64,000 bases of DNA from Blumeriella jaapii (GCA_009599575.1 VWND01000069.1:310001-374000); one strand, 5' to 3'. Counted from the stretch's first letter, positions 1 through 11,279 are shown. The notes: generated from the sequence alone by a model not told the origin. Program-made: numbers and translations.

Positions 1-2477
1 TCGCGCCAGGCTCACCAGAGCGGCACAATGCGTGCTCGCAATGTCTCCGGCAATCTTGTCACCGCAATTGTGTCCGTAAACCACGTTCAACAGCATGGAC
101 TGCACCAGCCAGACCGGGGTATGTATGGAAGAATCAAGAGATCTTGATCCGTGGTCGAAGCTGGGCCTACGATGATCTGCCTTCCTCACATCCGCTTTTC
201 TACGCTCCTCTAGATATAGCTGAATCATTTTCTTGGCCGAATCGAAAAGATCCTTCGACTGAGCTTGATCCATCTCGTAGAGAGCACCGACGGCGGCCAT
301 GGACAGGATCAGACAGCCGCTGCCCCCGATCAGCCCGGGGTGCGGACGACCATCGTTCGAGCCGGGGGGGACTTCAAAGGAGAGAGTGGGTATGTGGAGG
401 AAGGGTAGGTGGGGGTGGAAGTGTCGGATGTAGGAGCCAATGTATCGTTGGAGGTCATGGGTGCCTAAGGGGAGGGTCAGGTCAGTCTCTGGGACAGTCA
501 TCTAGCACGGCAGAGAACAAGGCAGGTATTGGCATTTCATTCATTTCTCGGAGATCCAGAATCAACGCTGGAGATCGAGCAAAACTCACTTGGAAGATTG
601 CGGCTTCCATCGCTGACGCTAGCTGGTCGTCCGGGGAAGTGGGGAGACAGCGGCGAGCTGGTCGTGGCTGTGAAGGAGTATTTGCGCCCATGATATGGCG
701 CGCACTGCGCCAGTGCCGCCACGAGAGCCTGCCGGGTGGAGTCTGTGATGGTAGCAAGCGGAGGCAGCATTGCGTTCGCGCCGCTGCCGCTCATCGACAT
801 TGGGGTTTCGGGACCAAGATTCAACGGTGGATGGAATCCCTGGGTTGTGATGCCGGGCATAACGGCCGGACTGAGAGAGCTCATGGAGGGCGGAGGGGTG
901 GAGAAGAAGGCATCGCCCGGTTTCTGGGAGAGATTGTGTGGTGACATGGGGCCGTTCATCAAGTCGTGGAAGTTTTGATTGCCTAGGTCCAGGGCAAATG
1001 GATTTGGGTTCATCATGAGCGGGGTCATCATGGGATTCCACATCGACGCCGACGAGACCGGCTGGTTGGAGCCATCCAGCATGACTTCGCTGATGCCGCT
1101 TTGGCTCGCGGTGCTGATCGCCGACGGGGAGGACCCGTCAATGACATTCTCGTTTCCGTCTTGGAAGGACATCTGTTGTTGGAAGCCATTCATCCATTCG
1201 AAATTATCTTCCATTGGCTGGTTCGCCGACACGTCGGAGAAGGCTGGGGGGAATGGAGAAGCCGAGTCGATGGCCATGGCCTGTGGGGAGTCACTGTAAT
1301 GGAGAGCATTCGGGTTGATGGTCGTGCTAGGCCCAAACAGCAGCCCCTCGAAATCGAGGTCCTGGTTGAAGCCACCGCCTGCCAGCGGCGCGGTTCTCAA
1401 GCCACCCGCAAAGGCCAAAGCATTGTTGTTGAAGTTGTGGGTTTCCAGCTTGGGCAAGCGGGTATTGACGCCTCTCTGACCCAGAGCCGTCGACATGCCC
1501 GCGAAATGGTAGTCGTTCTGCATTGGCAGACCTGCGAGACTCGGATGACGGCTGTGACCTGGCGCAACGCCGGTTCGGGCCACGTTCGCATGCGCCGCGG
1601 ACATGAGTTGCATATGAGCGCCGTCCACATGGCTGATGGTGTTTGCCCGTGGTCGCATCGTCGCCGGTCCGCTGGCATTGGCGACAGAGCCCTTGCGCAC
1701 TCTCGCCGGGCCGGCCACACTGCTCGCGCCGCTCTCTCGCCGGTTTCGCGGTCGGGAGGAGGGCGTGGTGGTCATGTGGAGTTTCTGCTGGTGCCGCAGC
1801 AACAGATCCCGCCGAGCAAAACATCGGGCGCACTCGGGGCACTCGAACGGCTTCTCCTTGGTGTGGGATCTTTCGTGGCGCTTCAGATGCTCCAATCTCG
1901 CAAAGCATCGTTGGCAAGTGCCGCACACATGGGGTCTGGGCTTGTCCGTCTTGGGTGGGGGGAAATTGTTGACCGGCTTGGAGGTGGTTGCAGCGACGCC
2001 TGTCACGGCGGATTAGCCATGGGCATTAGGGAAGAGAGAGAGAGAAGTGGGCGAGAGAGCAGGGAAGGGGGAGAGAGAAAGAAGCGTGCAAGAGAGCAGA
2101 GAAGGGGAAGAGAGCAGAGAAGTGGAAGAGAGCAGAGAAGTGCTAGAGAGCAGAGAAGTGCTAGAGAGCAGAGAAGTGCAAGAGAGCAGAGAAGGACAAG
2201 AGAAAAAGAAGTGTGCAAGAGAAAAGAGGCAGACAAGAGCAGAGCAGAGCAGAGCAAGCAAAGAAAGCAACGGGCCCTATCGCCCTCCACTCCGCTCCAT
2301 GCCACCACGCTAGGACTGGAGAGCTTGCTTGGGTTTGTTGACATACCGTTTTCTCCATTGTAACCCACTATTGGCCGTCACGCCCGCGGAAGACGTTGCG
2401 GCGGCGGTGGCGGCGGGGGCGGCGGCGGCAGGCATACCGAGAGACTGCTGTTTATGAACTGCTGCTTCGCTCAGCAT
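1..2477 (-). CDS. C2H2 zinc-finger transcription factor, AmdX/Adr1-like (3' end cut by window edge)
   Basis: Probable nuclear regulator with two N-terminal C2H2 fingers (C-x2-C-x12-H-x3-H, then H-x4-H; about residues 46-98), a long disordered Ser/Pro/Asn-rich middle and the start of a fungal-specific transcription-factor domain. That domain shows the motifs [20 protein letters not shown] and [20 protein letters not shown], which resemble AmdX-type proteins. Proposed exons: 2477-2438, 2367-2347, 1999-590 and 464 to beyond base 1. All phases agree and the 645 codons in the window are open. The first start gives [13 protein letters not shown]. Exon 2 is only 21 nt. The 347-nt second intron is filled with a CT-rich satellite. 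Exons 3 and 4 are secure; the two small 5' exons rest on phase and splice consensus. The target genes are not deducible. Shared family: seen in motifs; AmdX identity: inferred. Confidence 0.8.
2030..2260. repeat. Purine-rich minisatellite (unit about 18 bp) inside an intron
   Basis: Imperfect tandem copies of a unit close to GAGAGCAGAGAAGTGCTA, flanked by simple GA tracts. It lies within the proposed second intron (2000-2346) of the zinc-finger gene, so the pre-mRNA carries the pyrimidine-rich strand. Confidence 0.8.
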
Positions 2478-2619
2478 CGTCTGCGGGGGGTTGATTCGCC
2501 GTAGGAGGCCGAGGAAGAGGAGGAGGAGGAGGAGGAGGAGTGGTCGGCGAGAAGGTGTGCGAACGAGGCCCAGACTTTCGAGTAGTAGGTTGGCATGCTA
2601 TAGGAATCGAGTCTTAACG

Positions 2620-2890
2620 CTCTGGTCTCTTTCTTTCTTTCTCTCTCCCTCTCTCTCGGTGTCTCTCGGTGTGTGTGTCTCTCTCTCTTTGCCGTTCGTG
2701 CCTTTGCTTCTTCCCTTCTTCTTCTTCTTCACTTCTTTCCTTCTTCTCTTCTTCTCTTCTTCTCTTCTTCTTCCCTTCTTCTCTTCCTCTCTTGCTCTTC
2801 TTCTTCCTCTTCTTTTTCTTCCACTTCCTCCTGCTCTTCTTCTTCTTCTTCTTCTTCTTCTTTCCCTGGCTCCTGCTCTGGCTCCTCCTG
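2620..2890. repeat. Polypyrimidine tract, CTT/CT-rich
   Basis: About 270 bp of nearly pure C and T on the plus strand, mostly CTT, CTTCTC and CTCTCT. It is immediately upstream of the zinc-finger gene start. Confidence 0.85.
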
Positions 2891-3439
2891 GCTGGGCACA
2901 GGGGCAGGACAACAGGACAGGAACGAAGTGATCGTAGCAAGGGAGCACACGAAGAGCGGCGCCGGCTGGCAGAGGTGAAGGCACGAAGGTCTGTTGAGTT
3001 GAGCTGGAGGGGCGTTCACTTACGGAGGACCGCTTTTCCCTCGCGCAGAGCCAATGATGCAGGCCAGTGGCAGCAGACGTGCAGCGACGACGAAGGGCAG
3101 ATGGAGGGGCAGGTGCAGCAGCAGAGTCCACCACGTCCGGGCGATTCTGCCTTTCCAGTGGCTGTCGCTTCACACTACCTCATGCACCCAATGCACCCAA
3201 ACACACTCTCACGCACAGTCGCCCGTTGCCAGCAAGCCGTCGCCGAACCCAATCCGATGCGCTTCTTCCGCCCCGGAGGCGACGTCTTGGGATTCGCGGC
3301 ACGCGGCGCCGTGAGGACGGACGGCAGGGAAAGGAAGGGAAGTAGGTGGGAGGCGATGTGCTGGATCACCCTGGACCGACGGCTTGGCTTCGGAGAGTCG
3401 CTCTGCGTCGTCGCCGTGAGCAGACGTCGCCGTGAGCAG

Positions 3440-3555
3440 AGAGTGCTGAGAAGAGACGAGACGAGACGAGACGAGAGCAGAGCAGACGAGAACAGAGGAG
3501 AGCAGAGCAGAGGAGAGCAGAGCAGAGGAGAGCAGAAGAGCGGAGCGGAGAGCAG
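3440..3555. repeat. GACGA / GAGCAGA purine minisatellite
   Basis: Starts with a direct repeat of the CAGACGTCGCCGTGAGCAGA type, then GACGA pentamers, then units of AGGAGAGCAGAGC. Confidence 0.75.
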
Positions 3556-4264
3556 ATGATGGTGCTGGATGGTGCTGAATGGCTGAATGGTGCTGCTGAC
3601 TGGGCCGGCCTGCGTTTCCTCGCTCGTCCGTGGTGGTCCTTTGTTGACTCCACGGCAACACAGCACAAAGAGCGGGAGACGACCACGATGACTACTCGCT
3701 GCTGCGCGGACGGTTCGAGAGACGCGAGGGTCGAGAAGGGCGTTCAGTCATGGACCAGGACACGCCGTTGCAGCTTTCTGGCGCTTAGTTTCTATCTATC
3801 ATCTCTCTCTCGACAGACGGATTGGGCGGCGGAAGCAGAGAGTCACACAAGACGTTGGGCCCCTGCCCTGGGAGGCCCAGGGCCACGGCTCCACAGGCCA
3901 TTCCCCACAGTGGCCATGCCATGCTCCAGGCCCGAAGGCGCCCCAAGACCAAAGCAGAAACGCGCGGACGGCAGGACGGACGACGGACAGGACAGGACAG
4001 GACAGCACAGGACAGCACAGGACAGGCCCTGGCCGCGCAGACAGGGAAGGGAGGGAAGGATGTTGGTTGGGATTCCCATGGGAAGCCGAGCGAGACGAGA
4101 AAGCTGGAGAGACAGGATGACCATGGGCGACGCGACGATCATTGGCTCTGCGCCCCAAGCTACTGTAACGCTGCGACGCTTGTGGAGTAGGGGTTTGCAA
4201 GCAGCACGCTGGGACGAAAGGGGAATCGGGCGCATCGATCTCGCGATGCTGAGCGCGTTGGGGA

Positions 4265-4315
4265 ATGTGTATGTGTACACAGCACTGTACAGTACTGTAC
4301 TGTACTGTAGAGGCA
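4265..4315. repeat. TACAG/TACTG pentanucleotide inverted array
   Basis: Contains ACTGTACAGTACTGTACTG, in which TACAG and its complement TACTG meet as palindromes. First member of the dispersed family seen in this window. Confidence 0.8.
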
Positions 4316-6254
4316 AAGGCTAACGGAGGGAAAGGGCAGCAGCAGGCAGGACAGGGGAAGGACCAGGCATGGATGGTCGGGGAGAAGAAGAAGAAGAAGA
4401 AGGTGAGTCTCGAGTATCAACATGGCCGTGTATTGTATACACTGCGTAACTAACTAATCACGAACCAGACAAGTATCACGCTGAGAAGAGCACGGGGGAG
4501 GAAGGAAGCACGTGGTTTGAGTCTCTCTCAAGTAGAAGAAGTACTTTATATTCCCTACATCCGTGCTGTCTTGTATCGGATCTCGCTCATTCACCCGTCA
4601 CTCCAGAGTACCTATGTACAGTACCTACTTTCTCGCCAGGCCCTCCCATGTTTACCGAGCCAAGCTGAAGCGATTCAGGGACTTCCCAGCTTGCTTTGCG
4701 CTCCGCCAGACGAGTCCGTTTCAGGCTCAAGTCGCGCTTCGCGATTAATGTCTCTGCCGCGCTTCTATGAACCCATCGTCCACGACTCCTGATCTCGTGC
4801 CTGGAACGGGCAGGGCGGGCATGATGGGATCCTCACAATGCCATGTTGAAGGGTCATGGTCGTTCGAGCCGACCCAGGCCAACCGACGCATGGATTTCTT
4901 TGCGCCTCTCTCTGTGTGCGTGACTTCGAGGGTGGATGGATAGCCTTCCTGCAATTGGTTCCTCCCTCAGCCAAAACTCTCTCGAAGGCTGGCAATAGTC
5001 CGCCTCTTGCCACACGCGTCCCTACGATCAAGCCGAAGGAGGCATGTACTCGCTGTCTCTCTCTCTCTCTTTCTTTCTTTCTCTTTCTCTTTTTCTCTTT
5101 TTCTCTCTCCCTCTCCCTCTCTCTCTCTCTCCCTCCCTCCCTCTCTCTCCTCTCTCTCTGGCTGGCCGTGGCAAGGATGGCGGACACACGGACGGCACAC
5201 GGCAAACTCTGTTCTTCGGAACTGGCACGCCCTGCTGCTCTTGTTTTCCTTTGACGACGTACGCAATCGCCATCTCGTCCAAACTCTATCGTAATGAGAA
5301 TGCCTCGCATGCATGAAATCCGAGACAGGATGAGCAGCTCAGAAGTCAAGATGCAGCCCCTTGCTGCTCTCGGTGTGAGACCGGGCAGAGTTCGGGATCT
5401 TGGGGATGGATACATGGCCTTTTCTTTCCTATGACGACAATTCTTCCCTCCGTCGTCGCCACTTCACCCGCGTGCAGGAAAGGTGAAGGAAGTGAAGTCG
5501 TTTGTTCCGGTTCTGGTGTCCCCCCCCCCCCCACCTGTTTTCTGGACAATCAACAACTTGGGCCACCTGGTCACTAAGCGCTCGGCCATCATCATCGCTC
5601 CACAGATGATCAAGCTCGAAAGCTCCGAGCATCACTTCAAACCTACCTCTGACAGCTGTAGGGAGCAGCACCCATGGTCCATCCACCAGTAGACGACACG
5701 CGCAGCAATCTCCGATCGCCTGGACATCTTCGCTCCTGAGCCTCGGTCTGCCCCCTTCCTACATCCAGTAAGTCCCTCGCGATAGCCCAGCCTCTCCCTG
5801 CACCAAAAACTGTAATTACCCCGGATCTTCAACCATCTGACCTTGAAAGTTGTGGGGAAAATGGTGCTTGGGAACTTAGGTGCTGCCACGGCTGCTACCA
5901 CTTCTTCCAACCACGTACTGTCTGCACTTTCGTACCTTACCGGACGTCCGGGATAGCCATGTCTCAAAGCAAATCCATCGTCCAAGATCGAATTGACGAA
6001 CCATCGTTCTTGGATCGCTCAAAGCCACCCAGCCACGCCTCGCAAGTTCATGCTGATCCAATGGTCGTGCCGAATGGCATGCCAGCGCAGCACACACCAG
6101 TTTCTGGCCACGGCCTTGGGAAGGGGACGGAGCTTCCGCCGCTTTCGACGCGTGATGTCCGTCCGTGACAAGCCAACCCTTCGTCATGTATTCCTGGGCG
6201 AGGGTCGATCATCACACTCACGCTCGCCGCGGGCGAGCCTCGTGAAGGGCTTGA

Positions 6255-7230
6255 AGTACAGGACAGTACAGTATCGCACATACCGTACCTCCTGATGGCT
6301 GCACCAAGATTTTACGTACAGTACGGAGACTTCGGGTGGCTGGAGTCTCTGCCGGATTAGGTAAATGCTCGTTTGTGGTCTAGGATGGACAGATCGGCCT
6401 CGTTTTTCGAGTACTGTACTGTACTGTACAGTATGTACATACTGTACAGTACATACATAAGTACGGCGCATACATTCGGCTCAGACCTCCTGCCTGGCCA
6501 GTGATCCTCCTCGGCCCGAAACCCAAAATCTACGGCTGACTCACACCGTCCGCGAGGCATCACGGACCTCTCGGTATGTACTACAGTACAGTACTACAGT
6601 ATATGTACTGTATGTACTGTATGTACCGTACAGTGTGTATGTGCATCGGGTACGTACAGTACAGGACAGTACAGTACCTAAGGGTTACGTAAGTCCAGTC
6701 TTCGTTGAGCGGTTGGGACGCGGACTCCGATGAATGATGCTTCCTGCTGCTTCTGCTACACAGAACAACGAACGACCGCAACGGCGTCAATGCATCAACG
6801 ACGTCAGGGCCGGCGGCTGCGCAGGCAGGGGGAAATTCCCAACTACGGTACGGTACGGTACGGGCGACGGGTTACGGTGGCGGGTGCTTGGTCGAGGTGG
6901 GTACAGTACTGTAAGTACTGTAGGTACTGACTGTACTTACTGTGTACACATGTATGCTCCACACCGACGTGCGTAGTACGGTACAGTACATACAGGTACA
7001 TAGTACTGTACTGTACAGTACACAGAGATACTGTAGACGACGAGATCATAAATAAAGAGGGAGCCTCGACTCCGTGTGAACCCTTTCCTTTTCTCGCATT
7101 AGCATCTGTGCATAGTTGCATGCACGCGAGCGGGTACCGTACGGAGCATGTACAGTATGTACACAGTAGATACAGTACAGTACTGTACTGTACACACAAA
7201 GTAAACACTCTGTACATACAGTACAGTCCT
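6255..7230. repeat. Cluster of TACAG/TACTG pentanucleotide arrays
   Basis: Arrays at about 6260-6310, 6410-6470, 6575-6690, 6840-7040 and 7140-7230 alternate TACAG and TACTG phases with head-to-head switches. A variant pentamer TACGG occurs near 6845-6862. Unique sequence between arrays shows no gene. Confidence 0.8.
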
Positions 7231-7420
7231 GTACACATACACACACACTGACCGTCGCTTACGGCTTCGGTGCTAAGCGAGCTTCCGGTTTCGCTGTCGT
7301 GCACTTTCCTGTCCGTCCGTCCCCCTGGGCCCCTCCCCGCTGATTCCCAGTCTCCACGAGCCGCCGCGAAGGCCCAGACTCCGGAACGGGGAAGGAGGAG
7401 GGAGGGAGAGGGGGGAGGAG

Positions 7421-7666
7421 GCTAGTCGTTCGTTCGTTGGATGGATGGATGGATGGAGCGATGGCTTTTTGCTGTAAATTTTTTTTAACAGTACTATCAT
7501 TGTTTTCTTTTGGGGGCTTTTTTTGGGGTGAAGGGAGGCTTTGGCTAGTCGTTCGTTCGTTCGTTCGTTTGTTGGATGGATGGAGCGATGGCTTTTTTCA
7601 TTGATTTTTTTTTACTGTATTATCATTGTTTTCTTTTGGGGGGGCTTTTTTATATGGTGAAGGGGG
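7421..7666. repeat. Direct tandem duplication of about 123 bp
   Basis: Two copies beginning GCTAGTCGTTCGTTCG at 7421 and 7544. Each runs through GGATGGATGG, GAGCGATGGC, a T-rich segment, ATCATTGTTTTCTTTTGGGG and GGTGAAGGG. Copies differ in tetranucleotide number and poly-T length. Confidence 0.85.
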
Positions 7667-7684
7667 GAGGGGGTTGCTTTTCCT

Positions 7685-8005
7685 CTCACGGATGTACATA
7701 CTCACTGTACTGTCCTGTACACACATGAACGAACGAGCATGGTATGTACAGATATATACAGTACTGTATCAGCGGGCTGTCACTCAAGCTCTTCTGTGTG
7801 TTTTTCCTTCTTCCCGTATGATGGGGGTGTGGGGAACAGGAGCAGGAGTGGGAATGGGGATGAGTTGGATCTCGAGATTTCGATATGTCGGATTAGATAG
7901 CCCGAGAAGTGTGCATATATTCCGAGCAGAGGGTTCTTTATATACTGTACAGTACAGTATATATGTCGAAATATGCGTGTGGTGTTTTTGTATCCCCTTG
8001 CACAA

Positions 8006-8063
<58 letters not shown>

Positions 8064-8540
8064 ATGAACATATCGTGTGCCATGGCCGTGGTGGACATAC
8101 AGTACTGTACTGTGCTGTACTGTACTGTACCTCTTCTTGCTTTGCGCAGCAAGTCCAAGGCAATCAATGAAGGCTCGGTCGCTCGGGATACTGTTGTTCG
8201 GTAATGGATCTTTTGATATTGTCACAAGACAGATCAGATACGTTACAGTACTGTAGAGTCCAACAGATAGGATAGCAGCACAGTACAGTATGACCGGTAC
8301 GGGGCGTTCACCGGTTCGAGCCTGGTGGGTCCAGTCGCGTTGCTCTCGATGCGGCGGATGATTCGGACACGGCGCTCGGCGCTCGGAGACTTCTCGAAGT
8401 GAGTGATGGAACTGGATTTCGGGATTTAGACATCGGCTTGCGGTTCAATCTCAAGGAATTGGCAAACCCACAGCCCGCTGTATGTATGTACAGTACAAGC
8501 CTGCCAAGATGCCGTTACTGTACTGTACTGTATGTACGTG
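7685..8540. repeat. TACAG/TACTG arrays upstream of the Pex11-like gene
   Basis: Short arrays at about 7690-7775, 7940-7965, 8097-8132, 8240-8290 and 8485-8540. The last lies about 165 bp before the Pex11-like start codon. Confidence 0.75.
8008..8061 (+). repeat. Poly-C homopolymer, 54 bp
   Basis: Uninterrupted run of 54 C on the plus strand (poly-G on the other). Long enough for exact length to be doubtful in any assembly. Confidence 0.95.
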
Positions 8541-8703
8541 CCTATCGACTCGAGTCGCGTAACTCCGTCGAAAGTCAACACTCGACATCCCATGCCACCT
8601 CACTCACTCGCTGCTCACCCCCCTCCGCTCTGTTCTCCCATCAACCAGCCCGATCCACCATCCCCAAACCACCAACTTCCGCTCGATCTCGACGTCTCCC
8701 CAA

Positions 8704-9633
8704 ATGTCCGAAACCAGCGGCCTCGCACCCGCCGACACGCCACGCTCCAAAGCCCGCCCGCCCGCAGCACCCACACCACCGACCTCCTCACGGCTCATCC
8801 CGACCCTCAACCAGATCCTCGCGTCCCCCAGCCACAGCGACACCCTCCTCCAAACGCTCTGCTACACGAGCCTGCTCGGCTCGTCGCTCCTCGCGCGGCT
8901 CGCCGTCGCGGGCGCGCGGGCGCAAGCCCGCGCCCTCATCGCGCAAGCTATCGCGCTCCCGCCCAACACGACGCTCCGGCTCTCCGCGGTCGCCGTGCCG
9001 CCCTCGCGGCTCCTCGTCGGCGCCCGGCGCCTGCGCGCCTTCTCCGCGCTCGTCGCCGACGTCCGCGTCTTCGCCAGGCTGTGGGGCCTGCTGGCCATCT
9101 ACCGCTGGGCCCGGCGCGTCTGGGCCAGCCGGGACGCCGACCCGGCCCGGCGCGCCGTCGAGGCCGCGCAGGTCGTGCTCAATGTCGCCTTTCAGGGCCT
9201 GGAGAATCTGGCCTATCTGAGCTCGAAGGGTGCCTGGGGTTGGGACGAGACGCGCCAGGCTCGCGCGTGGCTGTGGAGCTCGAGGTTCTGGGCCATGCAT
9301 ATCGGGCTGGATTTGCTGAGGTTGTGGAGGGAGCGCCTCCTGCGAGCGAGGAAGGAGGAGGAGGAGGGGAAGCTGGGCCTGGGAGAGGAGAAGAAGCTGG
9401 GCCTGGGAGAGCAGAAGAAGCTGGGCCTGGGAGAGGAGGAGAGGGAGGAGCACGAGGCTTGGAGACGGAAGTGGTGGAAGGACTTGGTGGTTAATGCGGC
9501 CTTTGGGCCCCTGACTATCCATTGGGGCACCGAGCAAGGGCTGCTCGGCGACTTCTGGATCGGCTTGCTGGGCAGTGTTGCCGGCGTTGCTGGAATGAGC
9601 GACGTGTTGAGGGAGATCGAGAAGAGTGCGTAG
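8704..9633 (+). CDS. Pex11-family peroxin (Pex11C-like)
   Basis: Single-exon 309-residue protein of the peroxisomal membrane elongation/division family. The core runs from TSSRLIPTLNQILASPSHSD through the arginine-rich segment VFARLWGLLAIYRWARRVW to a C-terminal GLLGDFWIGLLGSVAGVAG membrane segment; Pex11 proteins act on the peroxisome membrane during proliferation. An acidic-basic loop (about residues 217-250) consists largely of three copies of an LGLGEEKK-type octapeptide. Codon use is very GC-rich, more than in the PRP8 or RAD5 genes. The start is the first ATG in frame, and the N-terminus is Pro/Ala-rich. It is convergent with a peroxisome-type PMP22 relative. Family assignment is from recognised pattern, not from a search. 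Confidence 0.75.
   Translation: MSETSGLAPADTPRSKARPPAAPTPPTSSRLIPTLNQILASPSHSDTLLQTLCYTSLLGSSLLARLAVAGARAQARALIAQAIALPPNTTLRLSAVAVPPSRLLVGARRLRAFSALVADVRVFARLWGLLAIYRWARRVWASRDADPARRAVEAAQVVLNVAFQGLENLAYLSSKGAWGWDETRQARAWLWSSRFWAMHIGLDLLRLWRERLLRARKEEEEGKLGLGEEKKLGLGEQKKLGLGEEEREEHEAWRRKWWKDLVVNAAFGPLTIHWGTEQGLLGDFWIGLLGSVAGVAGMSDVLREIEKSA
9367..9438 (+). repeat. Three in-frame 24-bp repeats inside the Pex11-like gene
   Basis: Three nearly identical 24-bp units (9367, 9391, 9415) encode GKLGLGEE, KKLGLGEQ and KKLGLGEE, expanding a charged loop without breaking the frame. Confidence 0.9.
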
Positions 9634-10412
9634 TTGAGTCGAGCGTGCTACAGCTACTTGCGCTGTATATCTCTGATGTTGAAAACGATACCCACGCACT
9701 CCCGACTGGTCTTCCCTATCGAATTATCGGGAGATCGTCTAAAACCCAGCCAACTAACATCCCCCACCCGTGAAATGTGTGTCCCAGCTTTGCCTGCCCG
9801 ATTGAAGTCACCTGTAAGTCACCTATCGTACTTGCGCTATCCCGCCAACCAGCATCAAACCAGAAGAGCCAGGCGAGGCGATCAAGCAGGGTACCACCAC
9901 ACCAGGACACTATCTACCACTATAACCGTCCGTCTGTCTGCCGTTGGTAGCGAGGGAACCGTGCCACTGCGAGAAAGAAGACAAGGAAGTAGATCTGCGG
10001 TGTTTGAGAGTCCGAAGGCAAGAGAGAGATGAGATAGCGTTGCAAGCGAATACAAGGGCGACGTAAGTGAAAGGCCAACGATTAATAAAAGGTCACCTCA
10101 CGTGGCGTGTACAGAGAAGCAGCTCTCCAATAATTTCGTATCTAGACATAAGCATCCAATAAAATTCGGGCGCGCATTATACAAAGAGCCAGCCGGCATT
10201 GCGGCTATGCGAATGTACCAGCCGTCTGGCGGATCAAGCCAGAGGCGCATAAACACTGCCAATTGCAGTCTCGATTTGAAAAAGGCAAAGACCAGTTATT
10301 TTGTGATCGATATGCCCGGCCTTATCTGTGTAAACCCAAGACGCCCAGATCGAAACACTTACGACGAAATTGAACTCGGGTGCGAGAAGATCGATCCCAC
10401 TCCGTCTCACGT
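9634..10412. other. Convergent intergenic region
   Basis: About 780 bp between the 3' ends of the Pex11-like and Mpv17/PMP22-like genes. No coding signal and no strong repeat seen; presumably both 3' UTRs. Confidence 0.6.
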
Positions 10413-11279
10413 CTAATACTTGGGTCCACCATAGCCGTCGTCGGGCCTTCTGTTCTCTTCGAAATGTCTCTTGCGCAGAGCTGCGAGACGCTTCTTCTTC
10501 GTGACCGAGTTGACATACGTGCCAATGAAGAACGCCACAATGTTGAAAAACGGCACCCAAGTGTGCTCGGGAAGGAATTTGTGCAAAGGCCAGTGCCAGC
10601 GGCGAGGTGACCCAGCTGACCTTCATGACGGGGAAGAATCCAGCCTTCCAGGTCGCGTGGACTTGGTGGAAAGTCTTAGCTCCGGCAATCAGAGCCATGG
10701 AGATCAGGTAGACACTATTCTGGATGGGAGCAATCTTGAGGATTTTGTTAGTGCCTGTCATGCATGGCAGAATGAATTGGGGCTTACAATCAGATTGCTG
10801 AACAGAATCTGGAGGATCTTGGCTTTCAGGCTTGTGCGGCCTGCAAACACCTTCTGAAGGACGCTGATGAGGACGTGACCCAGAGGCGCGCTGATGAAGG
10901 CTCCGTATGCTGCCATCTTGGGTACGCGCGACGTGAAGTAACCCCCGGTCTTTGTGATGTCCTTCGCGATCCACGACGCCAGGAGCTCCTGCAGCCCCGA
11001 CAGTGTGCCGGATGTCAGCATCTTCGTGCGGAGAGGGTTCGTCTGTAGCTGCTTGAGGTACGCCTGGATTCGGGGTCATCAGCAACCTTCCCATCGGCTC
11101 TCTCACCAAGATCCATCACGTACCGCCAAGTATCCCTTCTGTCCCACGCTTTTCTGGCCTCCGGTCAACGCCGTCCCGATCTCTGTCGCCAATTCATGCT
11201 TGACGGACTTCATGGCGGGCAGCGACGCGGCGATACCGCCGGTCTGCTTGATCGTATCCTTCTCAAACTTGACCGACAT
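10413..11279 (-). CDS. Mpv17/PMP22-family membrane protein, apparent frameshift in last exon
   Basis: Small multi-span organelle membrane protein (peroxisome or inner mitochondrial membrane in this family). Exons 11279-11124, 11063-10788 and 10734-10413, with GTACGT, GTAAGC donors and a CACTAACA branch site in intron 2. The translation begins MSVKFEKDTIKQTGG. Family segments include IAPIQNSVYLISMALIAGA and FFPVMKVSWVTSPLALAFAQ. The next conserved block, KFLPEHTWVPFFN, lies in another frame starting near 10576-10584, where an A run is two bases short (or one long) for a continuous frame. After it the frame is open to a natural C-terminus ENRRPDDGYGGPKY and stop at 10413-10415. Either an assembly error or a recent inactivation. 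No intron with usable splice sites explains the shift. Confidence 0.75.

Larger units (their letters stand above)
2478..8703. other. Gene-poor 6.2-kb spacer full of simple repeats
   Basis: No convincing gene. Open frames here run through GA/CT-rich, poly-C or TACAG arrays and lack plausible protein composition. The stretch separates the zinc-finger gene from the divergently transcribed Pex11-like gene, so it should hold both promoters. It contains polypyrimidine tracts (2620-2890, 5056-5160), a GACGA/GAGCA satellite (3440-3555), a GACAG run (3989-4030), pentanucleotide arrays, a 123-bp tandem duplication and a poly-C tract, listed separately where distinct. Confidence 0.7.

Noticed and set aside
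1101..2363. 420-codon plus-strand open frame
   Set aside because: Antisense shadow of the zinc-finger gene followed by the GA satellite.
2491..3559. Several long open frames on both strands
   Set aside because: Polypyrimidine and GAGCA repeats keep frames open; translations are Leu/Ser or Arg/Glu runs.
8308..8335. tRNA-like T-arm (ACCGG-TTCGAGC-CTGGT)
   Set aside because: No matching 5' acceptor strand, D-arm or anticodon arm at the right distance upstream.
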